The notes under the pieces: generated by a model
Told to the model about the DNA's origin: nothing
The model's input: only the letters and a program-made list of their open reading frames with translations
Database searches by the model: none
Shown: one piece after another, positions 1 to 8,341 of the stretch
Layout of the letters: every line of letters starts with the position of its first letter
Numbering within the stretch: position 1 is the stretch's first letter
Assembly: GCF_000003605.2 (NCBI RefSeq)
Contig: NW_003143302.1
Location: 53,172-69,596, forward strand
Source of the DNA: Saccoglossus kowalevskii
Lineage: Eukaryota; Hemichordata; Enteropneusta; Harrimaniidae
Direction: 5' to 3'
Length of the DNA: 16,425 nt
Position numbers and translations under genes: made by a program

Positions 1-52
1 TACATCAAAAACAGTTCGATTTACACAGATTTCTTCATGTATTTTCTTTCAG

Positions 53-228
53 TGAAACAAATGACATTGATATTGCGCCAAATACACGAGTTGGGACAAA
101 ACGATACATGCCACCAGAAGTGGTGAATGATTCCATACAGTGGAATCATTTTGAAGCGTATAAAAATGCAGATATGTATTCATTTGGTCTTGTTTTGTGG
201 GAGATAGCCAGGAGGTGCTATGTGGGAG
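53..228 (+). CDS. BMPR1: BMPR1 exon: activation segment end and helix F region
   Basis: The exon follows a TTTTCTTTCAG acceptor (AG at 51-52) and ends before GTAAGT at 229. Its first base completes a codon begun in the upstream exon. It then has 58 full codons, starting [20 protein letters not shown], and one base left over (phase 1). RVGTKRY is the P+1 region characteristic of type I receptors. The APE motif reads PPE, as in vertebrate BMPR1[11 protein letters not shown] contains the subdomain IX region, with the conserved Asp just upstream in NAD. The catalytic loop and DFG-equivalent motif are not in this exon. Confidence 0.95.
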
Positions 229-1946
229 GTAAGTGTCTTCTGACATCATGGTAAGAAGCTTGGATCAAATGTATTGTATTTGCAGTGAAGAGGTGTACTG
301 GGATTTCACTGACCCTCCTATTACCAGTGACATTTTAGATTTAGCTACTAGCGATTCTCTTTCGTCACAAATCACCAAATCAGTCTGAATAAAAGTCAGG
401 TAAATGCACCATGTTAATACTTTTGTTACTGTAGTTTGCCTTTAAATACCACATTGTCAACCTTAAAGAAATATGTAATTTATTTTCACTATGCCTGTAA
501 TAAAAAAAGGCAAGGTATATTGGTCGTCTTATCAATTGTCGGTGAACATAAAATCAATTACGTAAAATCTGTATTAGAAGCCGCATCCCTAATATAAGTG
601 GCACCCATTCTTTTTGAATAATTGAGAACCCAATAATCATGTACATGCTCTAATAGAAGCCGCATCCATTCTGTTGCATTGTACCATTTCGTCTAATACA
701 GATTTTACATTACTGTGTATTTTTGAACTTTGTGGTAATGTGGAAGCATTTTCTTTAATCAGGAATTGCAGAGACTGCCGAAGTTCCATTCTATGATATG
801 TTGCCTAATGATCCAAGCTTTGATGAAGTTCGACGGGTGGTGTTCGTAGAAAGGAAACGACCGGCTATTCCAAACAGGTGGCATAGTAATGACGTAAGTT
901 AGTTTGAAATATACCATTCTATCACAAATTTCATATAAACAAAACCATAATTCTATGACACAAAGTGTTAATGATTTCAGTAAATTTATTCCTGTCCCGC
1001 GCAAGTGAATACTTTGCGATAATCTTGTAATAACTTCATTATAAATATTTTGCTGCAAGTAGTCTTAATTTAGTTAGAGACGACAACCTAAAATGCAAGC
1101 AGAAGAAAATTTTACAACACAACTTGCTGCGTTCAGTGTCATACTTTTATTTCTGTATGTTATATTAATATACATCTGTCACCGTAACGCCATAAGTTAC
1201 AGCTGCCGTAATTTTGTGGTATTTTACGGGGTATTTTCATGCTACAATATTAGGAAATGCAAATTCCAAATATGGAATGATTATGTGAAATGATGATAAG
1301 GTTATCAGGAGGATACCGCAAAATATGCACTCAGACAGTACGCTGTTGCACCGACCTCTGCTGCGCGTCAGTTGATACTCCCGCTGTACCGTATTCGTGC
1401 ATACATTTTGGTATCTTCGTAATAACCTCATATTATTGCTTCGTCCAATGTAAACAGATTGTATGAACGTAATGTAAAAAAAAAAAAAAAACCACATTCA
1501 AATGTATTCATAAACCTTTTGAACACATCCATACAGGGTGTTAGGTTTAGCTAAATTCTAATTAAGTCTGTGCTGTATAAATTTGTGACGTTTTTGGGAC
1601 TATTTTATCGCATGCGTCAGAATACATATTTTTGTAATGGTGTTATATGTCACCTGATCACCCGAGTGTATTGATATGTAAAAAGTAGTGCCGTTGGTGT
1701 AATTGAAAAATGGCGGAATAAACAAGAAGTTAAGTTTGAAAGCTCTCTGGTTTCTTTAATGTTTTGTGTGTTCCACATCACAAAATTATAATGTAGGAAT
1801 GTCAATTTTTTTATTTTCAGTGTCTTCGGACAATGTCCAAGGTGATGCAGGAGTGCTGGAATCATAATCCAGCAGCCAGACTTACAGCGCTACGGGTCAA
1901 AAAAACACTTGGTAGGATGAAAGATGAAGACGAAGTCAAAGTGTAA
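53..1946 (+). CDS. BMPR1: Type I BMP receptor (BMPR1, ALK3/ALK6 class) serine/threonine kinase, last three exons
   Basis: Partial gene with exons 53-228, 763-893 and 1821-1946; the 5' part is outside the window. The spliced frame encodes 144 residues ending in TAA. It covers the end of the activation segment and the C lobe of a TGF-beta-superfamily type I receptor. Seen directly: [11 protein letters not shown] (the APE-motif region), [30 protein letters not shown], and [16 protein letters not shown] with the subdomain XI Arg. From family knowledge: this class binds BMP ligands at the plasma membrane with a type II receptor and phosphorylates SMAD1/5/8. The PPE triplet, the [24 protein letters not shown] string and the short acidic end before a final (D/E)(V/I)K tail fit BMPR1B/BMPR1A better than ALK1/2 or ALK4/5/7. 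Many invertebrates have one BMPR1, so an A/B assignment is not meant. Exon boundaries match the vertebrate gene as I recall it. Confidence 0.95.
229..762 (+). other. BMPR1 intron (phase 1) containing an inverted-repeat element
   Basis: The donor is GTAAGT at 229 and the acceptor is TTCTTTAATCAG ending at 762. Splicing joins G|GA into a glycine codon (VGG-I), the position of the equivalent intron in vertebrate BMPR1 genes. The intron is AT-rich. Its only clear structure is the inverted-repeat element at 555-715, which ends about 47 bases before the acceptor. Confidence 0.9.
555..715. mobile_element. 161-bp MITE-like inverted-repeat element in BMPR1 intron
   Basis: The arms at 562-578 (GTAAAATCTGTATTAGA) and 692-708 are perfect 17-bp reverse complements. 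Similarity extends outward to about 24 bp, to 555 and 715, with mismatches. A second motif, TAGAAGCCGCATCC, occurs twice in the same orientation (575-588 and 654-667), so the interior is partly a direct duplication next to the left arm. No coding capacity and no convincing target-site duplication were found, so the superfamily is unassigned. It may be a decayed MITE or a simple fold-back. Confidence 0.65.
763..893 (+). CDS. BMPR1: BMPR1 exon: C-lobe loop between helices F and G/H
   Basis: The exon runs from after the AG at 761-762 to before GTAAGT at 894. It supplies two bases to a split Gly codon and then 43 codons, ending NRWHSND in phase 0. Recognisable family positions are PFYD, the P(N/S)DPSF(E/D) turn, the RRVV segment, and RP.IPNRW, the usual lead-in to the last exon. 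The start (IAETAEVP) differs from the EEYQLP-type sequence usual at this point, so this surface loop is the most diverged part of the fragment. Confidence 0.93.
894..1820 (+). other. BMPR1 last intron (phase 0)
   Basis: The donor is GTAAGT at 894 and the acceptor TTTTTTTATTTTCAG ends at 1820. The intron lies exactly between the NRW...D exon and the CLR exon, as in vertebrate BMPR1 genes. It contains an imperfect fold-back at about 1290-1438 and a run of 16 A at 1476-1491. A 66-codon open frame at 1093-1293 has a hydrophobic stretch but no family resemblance and is taken as chance. Confidence 0.9.
1290..1438. repeat. Imperfect ~150-bp fold-back in last BMPR1 intron
   Basis: The left arm (about 1290-1345) and the right arm (about 1381-1438) are reverse-complement related with mismatches and small gaps. 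Shared blocks, read on the left arm, are GGTTAT, GATACC, AAAAT, ATGCAC and GTAC in the same order. The loop between the arms is about 35 bases. No clean ends or target duplication could be set. It is probably an old inverted-repeat element. A long imperfect RNA hairpin in the pre-mRNA is possible. Confidence 0.45.
1821..1946 (+). CDS. BMPR1: BMPR1 terminal coding exon
   Basis: The exon has 41 codons plus TAA (1944-1946), opening directly after the TTTTCAG acceptor in phase 0. [20 protein letters not shown] then [10 protein letters not shown] is the kinase subdomain X-XI signature of BMPR1 receptors: ECW, the Asn-Pro turn, and the invariant Arg in AAR. The tail after KKTL is short ([11 protein letters not shown]), as in BMPR1A/B, which end a few residues after the same helix. 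No truncation or frameshift is seen. Confidence 0.96.
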   Translation, partial: CLRTMSKVMQECWNHNPAARLTALRVKKTLGRMKDEDEVKV

Positions 1947-2630
1947 ATTGTCATTCTACATTTGTAAATAAATTACCTCTATATGAAAGGCTGAATAATC
2001 AATCAATGGACAGTGTGAATCAGCCAATCAAAATGCTGCTTTTTTGCAGCCATCTTGTCAAATGCATTCAACCAATCAAAGTCAAAGCTAAATATTACAA
2101 TGTATTCTGTGAGTTAGAGCAATATATTGTGAATTCTCACTGTATCATACTTTACACCCTTATCATTTGAATGTGAATTGAAGCGATTCTTTCGCCCAAA
2201 GTGAATTACACTTGAAACAAAAGTCAGAGAAACTCTTCACACACTGACTCCTTTGTGATATACCATATAAACTTTGAATTATGTGAAAACAATCATTTAA
2301 ACTTTAACCCCCGTTTTGATTAGCTACCTCAGAGATATTATGAGATTATATGGCTTTCATAATCTGTTATTTTTTATTGTCCAAGACAAAGTGTATTATT
2401 TTTATCTAGAAAATCTAATTTTATGGTTCAGAAAGGCGTATCTACTTACACTAATATTTCACTATATCAGTTATAATTATTTTAACTTTTGCAAAAAAAA
2501 AAAAAAGAAAAGTATTCATGTTTTTGCTGGCCATTTTAACTATTTTAAGAACAAAAAAATGGGAACTGTATCATTTTTAATTATTTTTGAATGATTTTAA
2601 AGAATTTGATTGCTTATAGTTTATCCTCAG
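1947..2630 (+). other. Probable BMPR1 3'UTR
   Basis: This AT-rich non-coding stretch follows the stop codon. It contains an early AATAAA (1967-1972), two CCAATCA motifs (near 2023 and 2075), and a small GCTGC-T6-GCAGC hairpin (2035-2050). It also has an A14 run (2493-2506) inside a chance 92-codon frame. The transcript end is not determinable. If the early signal is used the UTR is only some tens of bases; other AATAAA motifs far downstream allow a much longer one. Confidence 0.55.
1967..1972 (+). promoter_or_regulatory. Candidate polyadenylation signal AATAAA
   Basis: A canonical hexamer lies 20 bases after the BMPR1 stop codon. It is unusually close to the stop. In AT-rich DNA such hexamers are frequent by chance, so use is unproven. 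Confidence 0.35.
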
Positions 2631-2651
2631 TTGAGGACGTCAACCAAGTTT

Positions 2652-2800
2652 ACAGAGTGATGTCATATTTACAAATAATGATGTAATCTCCACAGAATGA
2701 TGTCATGCCACAGAATTATGCCATATCTACACAATGTCTTGCCCACAGGATGATGTCAACTCGTGGAATGTTATTCACTAAAGAATGTCATTCTCAAGGA
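2652..2800. repeat. Degenerate ~19-bp tandem repeat
   Basis: Diverged copies of a unit like ACAGAATGATGTCAT start at 2652, 2671, 2692, 2710, 2729 and 2745, with spacings of 16-21 bp. The last recognisable pieces (AATGTTATTCA, AATGTCATTC) run up to the 53-bp array. The recurrent core GATGTCAT also occurs in that array, which suggests a common origin. Confidence 0.6.
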
Positions 2801-2801
2801 A

Positions 2802-3309
2802 TCTAGAATTATGACAATCGTTGTGATATTCACCATGGAGTGATGTCATCACTGTCTAGAATTATGACAATCATTGTGATATTCACCATGGAGTGATGTC
2901 ATCACTGTCTAGAATTATGACAATCGTTGTGATATTCACCATGGAGTGATGTCATTACTGTCTAGAATTATGACAATCGTTGTGATATTCACCATGGAGT
3001 GATGTCATCACTGTCTAGAATTATGACAATCGTGATATTCACCATGGAGTGATGTCATTACTGTCTAGAATTATGACAATCGTTGTGATATTCACCATGG
3101 AGTGATGTCATTACTGTCTAGAATTATGACAATCGTTGTGATATTCACCATGGAGTGATGTCATCACTGTCTAGAATTATGACAATCGTGATATTCACCA
3201 TGGAGTGATGTCATTACTGTCTAGAATTATGACAATCGTTGTGATATTCACCATGGAGTGATGTCATTACTGTCTAGAATTATGACAATCGTTGTGATAT
3301 TCACCATGG
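2802..3309. repeat. 53-bp minisatellite with 156-bp higher-order repeat
   Basis: Nine full units and one partial unit begin TCTAGAATTATGACAATC at 2802, 2855, 2908, 2961, 3014, 3064, 3117, 3170, 3220 and 3273. Units are 53 bp, or 50 bp in two copies (3014, 3170) that lack a TTG. A C/T variant (GTCATCAC or GTCATTAC) marks each copy. Copies 3-5 (2908-3063) and 6-8 (3064-3219) are the same 156-bp block: long/T, long/C, short/T. A third block starts at 3220 and is cut off at CCATGG (3304-3309). Each C-type unit holds the odd palindrome GTGATG-T-CATCAC. Confidence 0.97.
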
Positions 3310-3779
3310 CAATGTCTATAACATTCCCTGTATACTCACTCCCAAAATGTCTTAAAATAATTGCTTGAAATATATATTTATTTTTGTGATGTTTGTTTGT
3401 GTTTTTTAGGTTATTGGCTTTGTTACTACTTACTTGAAAGTAGGTTTTTAGTTCAATTGATTTCTCTGACGGGATCCTTGTGTCAGTCTTGAATGGGTGT
3501 ATCTACCTACCGGTACTGACTGCAACCTTTAGAACGATTATTTCAGATCATATTAACTTGTATCTAGGTATTTTTAGATGAGTGGGATTTAGTAATCATA
3601 TATCATATATCATATTTGCTCTTAGTAACACTTGTGCTTACGTAAATGGCAGAGGTATGTCAAAATAAGTCATGTTCTGATGGCATGCAATTTTTGGTTT
3701 ATGTGCTTTTAATGGAGCAAGTAAACTAATTGACCAGTTCATCCAATTACATAAGAGTTAACATGTAAACAACTTGTCC

Positions 3780-3863
3780 AATTAGCTGATCCAATCAGAT
3801 GAGAGGGGAACTTGTTACTAGATGAGGAGTTTCTTGTATGAACCAGCTTATCCAATCAGATGA
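3780..3863. promoter_or_regulatory. CCAAT motif cluster with repeated 13-mer
   Basis: TCCAATCAGATGA occurs identically at 3790-3802 and 3851-3863, with further CCAAT motifs near 3750 and 3779. CCAATCA/G is the core bound by NF-Y in animals (family knowledge). No start site or gene lies next to it. The copies look like parts of a diverged repeat (ATGAACCAGCTTA precedes the second one and recurs inverted at 16162-16174), so a transposon origin is as likely as a regulatory one. Confidence 0.35.
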
Positions 3864-4378
3864 AAGATTACAAAATAAACACGTTGAACAAAGATCTGGT
3901 AAACTAATTACCAGATGACCAGTTACAAGTCCCTGAATCCGATCTGACAATCTATGTAGCTTCATCTGTCAGGATCACTAACAAGAATTTTTGTTTCAAG
4001 TGTACATAACGTGTTGTAAATTAGATTTCAGTATTATCCAAGTTACTGTAGCTACTGCTGTGTAAAACTTTTTTTCAATGTAATTGCGTATTTTTCTATA
4101 GAATCATTTATTTTCATATATATTGTTAAAAAATGTAAAATCTTGCTTAAAAAAAAAAAAAAGATAGAGGAAGGAAACAAGTTATCGTGTGTGCATCCAT
4201 GCAATAGGGCTAGTAGGTGATTGCTTAATTTGTAATTACTGTCGTTACTGGTGCAATGTTGAATCATGTGTAGGTTTTACATCTTTGCACACTCCTATAA
4301 CATAACGTTATTCATCACCAGTATCTTTGTTACAGACTGGAACAAAACTAAATGAAACACAAGTGGAGATTCAGGCTC

Positions 4379-4399
4379 CATGGTTGCTTAGCGACCATG
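4379..4399. promoter_or_regulatory. RFX X-box-like dyad
   Basis: CATGGTTGC-TTA-GCGACCATG (from 4379) is a near-perfect dyad with one mismatch in nine. Its centre, GTTGCTTAGCGAC (4383-4395), is close to the RFX X-box 13-mer. No linked promoter was recognised. Confidence 0.3.
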
Positions 4400-4685
4400 C
4401 ACTAAGGGGGGATCAATGTTGATTCATTTTTGGTCAGCATTTTTATTTATTTTTTTTTCACACAATGAAGTTGAACAAAATATAATAACATCTCGTACTT
4501 TCATAAGATATTTTTGAGGACTTTCATGTATGTGTATTCAAAAACTGGGGCTTATGAATGCTATTTATGATATAGACACCTTTTGTGCGGTGGCACATGT
4601 ACAGTAACATAGCAGCCAAGGAACTCGCTTAGAACACAAAACTTATTTATTAATTATCAGTGTCCCTGTTCACTACTCTGGTATA

Positions 4686-4888
4686 TACTGCGGAATACTT
4701 TATTTTCGCTGGAATTAATTTTCACTGAAAAAGCTTTTTGGGCATTTTGCTTGGAATTTATTTTCACTGATTTTTGATGAGATTAATGTAAAATATAGGA
4801 AAAAATGTATATTCGCTGGATTTTATTTTCACGAAATCATCCCTTCAGCGAAAATAAATTCCAAGCGAAAATAAAGTATTCTACAGTA
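4686..4888 (+). mobile_element. TA-flanked MITE, copy A
   Basis: A 199-bp element (4688-4886) sits between TA dinucleotides. The ends are CTGCGGAATACTTTATTTTC and its inverted partner ending TATTCTACAG. Inverted similarity continues about 45 bp inward. The interior has three direct copies of a GGAATTTATTTTCACTGA-like 18-mer. There is no coding capacity. TA flanks are consistent with a Tc1/mariner-type non-autonomous element, but the ends alone do not prove the superfamily. About nine substitutions separate it from copy B. Confidence 0.85.
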
Positions 4889-5079
4889 TTGAAAAACTGT
4901 CAACTGTTTTCATTTTATTAAGGAAGACAATTTTCATGAATTTTGTAAGTTATGTGAACATTTCCTTGGAATCTAGAAGGAAGTGAAAATCAAATCACAG
5001 ACATTGATAGTGGCATACATTTAACTGTTTACATTTAGAGTTTTGTTTGATTTGCGTTCATGATGAAATCACTTGTTGA

Positions 5080-5494
5080 GTACTATCAGAGGTACATTAC
5101 TTGGGGTTTGCAACTACGGTGACATGATACCAAGATCCCGTTACAATCTCGCTCTCGCATAAGCGTTCCAACTCTGAAAAATGCGAATGCGCATGCCCGA
5201 GGTAACTAGGATACTGGGATGTCCAGGTGGATCAAAATAGCTGCCCACGATATGACGGATTACGAGAACTATATTTTCTGTACATTTTCGATGTATTACA
5301 TTTTTCACTATGATAGTGACAAGAAAAGTTTATTTTTTTCATTACAAACCTTGAACATTGATATGCGTCATGTCAGAAGGTCGTAGCCTCAGTCTCGCTA
5401 TCTACGAGAAGAGACTTGAATGGGATCTTGACATGATGTCACCATACAGTACTATGCGAGTTGCAAACCCCAAGTAATGTACCTCTGGTACTAT
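5080..5494. mobile_element. hAT-like MITE with perfect 29-bp TIRs and 7-bp TSD
   Basis: The element is 5087-5487 (401 bp). It starts CAGAGGTACATTACTTGGGG, and 5087-5115 is the exact reverse complement of 5459-5487. After a ~13-base indel the arms resume similarity (GGTGACAT, CAAGATCCC), giving arms of roughly 70-90 bp. GTACTAT lies directly outside both ends (5080-5086 and 5488-5494) as a target-site duplication. CAG(A/G)G ends and a 7-8 bp duplication are typical of hAT elements. There is no transposase frame, so it is non-autonomous. Confidence 0.88.
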
Positions 5495-5570
5495 AGATAT
5501 ATTGGTATTAGGATTGTGCAGATGATTGAGACACACATTGTGAAATATGTGTTGTAAAGGTTGAATCATG

Positions 5571-5782
5571 TACTGTGGAATACTTTATTTTCGCTGGAAT
5601 TAATTTTCGCTGAAAAGGCTTTTTGGGCATTTTGCTTGGAATTTATTTTCACTGATTTTTCATGAGTTTAATGTGAAATATAGGAAAAAAAGTATATTCG
5701 CTGGATTTTATTTTCACGGAATCATCCCTTCAGCGAAAATAGCGAAAATAAATTCCAAGAGAAAATAAAGTATTCTACAGTA
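5571..5782 (+). mobile_element. TA-flanked MITE, copy B
   Basis: A 208-bp element (5573-5780) lies between TA dinucleotides in the same orientation as copy A, about 95% identical by hand alignment. It carries an extra 9-bp AGCGAAAAT tandem duplication near the right arm that A lacks and C shares. It has no coding capacity. Together with copy A it brackets the hAT-like element, but no evidence suggests the block moved as a unit. Confidence 0.87.
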
Positions 5783-7867
5783 TATCTATTAAAGTATTGG
5801 TTCTTATTTCTTCTGCCCTCTATGTTTTGACAGCGTTGTCTTTCCTTCTCAGCACGAGGATGACTGGATAACAAATTATCAATTGCACAGATATGATCTG
5901 GTTAAAATCTGTGCAAATTTTAAAAAAAATAATATTTTCAAAGTTATAATTGACAATCGTGTTTAAAATTGAAAAATCAAATTTTGATATAAATGTCACA
6001 AGATGGCTGATTTGTTAAATCTGTTCATTGTAACCTGTATATATAATCTCATGGTAAAAAAAAAAAATGAACAAAAATTGATAACACATTATGTAAAACC
6101 TGTCAATAAGCAGTCAATTCTAAATAGAAATGATGGTGCCTTGTACTGCTGTATGTTGAATCATGTTTATTATTAGTCTGACATTTTTTTAAAGTAAGAA
6201 GTACATATTGCATCATGGGAGATATATACACAGTATTTTGATTGTAAATAGCGTTACTCTTTCAAATCGCATTTTAGAAAGTTTTTAGTTACATGCTGCT
6301 TTATTTTATATAAAATGTTGAATATGCAAGCTTTTTTTTTTATTATTCACTTCTCAATATGCAAGTTTTGATTTTAAAGCGAAGGGATTGTCACCTTTGT
6401 ACGTGCGGGAATTGAGTCCTCAGCGTTAACACACTGTAAATATGCAAAGGCTCATGGGTATATGCTTGTTTGTGAACAACACACTATGGTCTTCTGCATA
6501 GGTGACGGCTCATCCGCTTTAGGTAGGCTGCCTTATGTTTCTGTCACTTTCATTGTTGCTGCTTAGAAAGAAAGGACATGTAAGCTTCAATTTCTTAAAT
6601 AAATAAATTTTTTAATTTGATCTTGTCTTTTGGCATCATTTTTGGTATGCAAATATTATTGGATTCATGATACTAACATTTCTCCAGTTGTTGATGACTG
6701 AAAACTGAAAGTTTACATAATGAATCTGAAACTACGGTAACGTCTCCCCTGAAAACGCTTGTTAAATTGGTGCTTTGAATAAAAAAAGATTGGTTACTAG
6801 TTCGTGTAAGCATGTACTACCTGCTCTGTATTCGTTGATAGTGATGGGCGAGAAATCTTTATTATGAAATAAATTGCTACTAGAGGCACAGTTTGTTCAT
6901 ACTAATCTGTCTGCCTCTGACAACACACTATAATTACAGAGCTGTCTCAATCTATACTCATAAAATCAAATGGTGTTTTTACGTTGAGTGCTGGCAAGAT
7001 TGATGAGTGCTCCCCTAGAAATGTTCTCTTAGCTGCCAATTGCTGGAGAGCCTCTGTCGGACTCGTGTTCGGCAGACATACTGGCCTGTCTCAGCTTCTA
7101 TTCCTCACCTGCTGCACCAGAGCCACACCAACTGGCTTAGATTGTCAGACTCCCCCCCCCCCACCCCCGTTTTGTGACAACTGCCGTGTTGTTGCAACAG
7201 ATTAAAATTTTCTCATCCCAAACTTCCAGAAAGCAAGCTAGTGCCCTCCTCAGTGCATCTACGGTATGTTTATAGTTGATGGATCAATCTGCAGCAGATT
7301 CAATTAGTTCATTCACCACTTGAAGGCAGATAGATTTTGTCACAAAATGTCTGGATTGCGAATTATGAGTTGTACACAAGATACAATTATATATTTATTA
7401 TAATGAATTATGAGTCAACGGCCAACGCTCAGATTTGGCATTATAACCATGAGTTAGCCACACTTCATTGAATGAGTATCTGGGCAATGTTGTGAAACAA
7501 ATCGATGATTGACACAATAGACTGTGACGTCATGGCTGATATTTAAAGCTTGATGTAATACAGTTCCCACCAATTTTCCACCGATACCAACTTTAAATTT
7601 GTGCATATGTGTTCTGGGGTAATCTACAGAGATGGTATTTTTCAACCATCTTTAACAGATTTAAACGAAACTTGGTACATAATCTGTATTATTCAACTGC
7701 ACCAATATCTAGGTATAAAATTTCAATAAAAATTGGTTCATTGGTTGTACTCTCAAATCATCTAGAGACCCAATTCATTAGGGTTGAAACCATGCATATT
7801 CAATACCCAATTGCATAAATGTGGCTATTTTTGGATAAACTGCAGATGGCAGATGTGCAATTATGAT
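5783..7867. other. Non-coding AT-rich stretch
   Basis: No gene could be supported. It contains A and T homopolymers (e.g. 6056-6067, and T runs near 6332), AATAAA-type motifs (near 6597 and 6778), a POU octamer match ATGCAAAT (6647-6654), and a C11-A-C5 tract (7152-7168). The C tract produces a spurious poly-proline in a 73-codon frame at 6984-7205. CpG is rare: I count 2 CpG in 6001-6300. Confidence 0.7.
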
Positions 7868-8091
7868 TACTGTAGAAAACTTTATTTTAGCTGGAATTAA
7901 TTTTTGTTGAAAATACTGAGTGTTTTCTATGGAATTTATTTTCACTGATTTTTGACAAGTTGAACATAAAATATAGGAAAAAATGCATATTTACTAGATT
8001 TTATTTTCACTGAATCTTTTCTGCAGCGAAAATAGCGAAAATTAAATACTAGCAAAAATATATATATATAAAATATAAGTATTTTACAGTA
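7868..8091 (+). mobile_element. TA-flanked MITE, copy C (diverged)
   Basis: A 220-bp relative of copies A and B (7870-8089) between TA dinucleotides. It starts CTGTAGAAAACTTTATTTTA and ends TATTTTACAG. It keeps the internal ATATAGGAAAAAATGCATAT block and the 9-bp AGCGAAAAT duplication of copy B. A (TA)n stretch near 8060 lengthens the right arm. It is more substituted than A or B and therefore older. Confidence 0.8.
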
Positions 8092-8189
8092 TTCCTTTCT
8101 GTTAATAATGCAAACGTCAATGTAGAAGATTAGATTGCTTTCACATTATGCAGACATATATAAGTAGACAGGCTTCTTGTATAAAGGTA

Positions 8190-8341
8190 ATCTGAAATTT
8201 TATTTTTAAATTTATTTATTTGGAATTTATTTTTGCTGAAGGGATGCTTTTTTCCTATATTTCACATTCAAGTCATTAAATATCAGTGAAAATAAATTCC
8301 ATACAAAACACCTGAAATCCAGCTACTAGTAGTTTACAGTA
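8190..8341 (-). mobile_element. TA-flanked MITE, copy D (inverted, internally deleted)
   Basis: The reverse complement of the family is recognisable as GGAATTTATTTTTGCTGAAG, then GGGATG, a deletion, TTTTTTCCTATATTTCACAT, then TCAGTGAAAATAAATTCCAT, another deletion, and the end TTTACAG before TA (8340-8341). The left end near 8190 is decayed, so that boundary is approximate. The two deletions explain the short length of about 150 bp. Confidence 0.7.

Larger units (their letters stand above)
3310..4685. other. Non-coding stretch, AT-rich
   Basis: No gene is seen. It contains a short ATATC-type tandem near 3599-3616, the CCAATCA cluster (3780-3863), an A14 run (4149-4162) and an RFX-like dyad (4379-4399). 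A minus-strand 71-codon frame across the A run shows no protein-like features. Confidence 0.7.

Noticed and set aside
109-117. PPE instead of APE in the kinase as an inactivating change
   Set aside because: Vertebrate BMPR1B, as known, also has MPPE here and is active, so this is a class marker rather than damage.
1237-1497. 86-codon minus-strand frame with phenylalanine run
   Set aside because: It reads through the A16 run and the fold-back inside an intron; the composition is set by the homopolymer.
2802-3309. CRISPR-like array
   Set aside because: Units are contiguous 50-53-bp tandem copies with no unique spacers, in a eukaryotic intron-containing context; it is a minisatellite.
4686-5782. 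Composite transposon formed by MITE copies A and B around the hAT-like element
   Set aside because: A, B and the hAT-like element each have their own target duplications, so they look like independent insertions, and no outer duplication is shared.
6984-7205. Cysteine-rich, proline-run small protein
   Set aside because: The proline run comes from a C11-A-C5 homopolymer, and there is no signal peptide, family motif or splice support.
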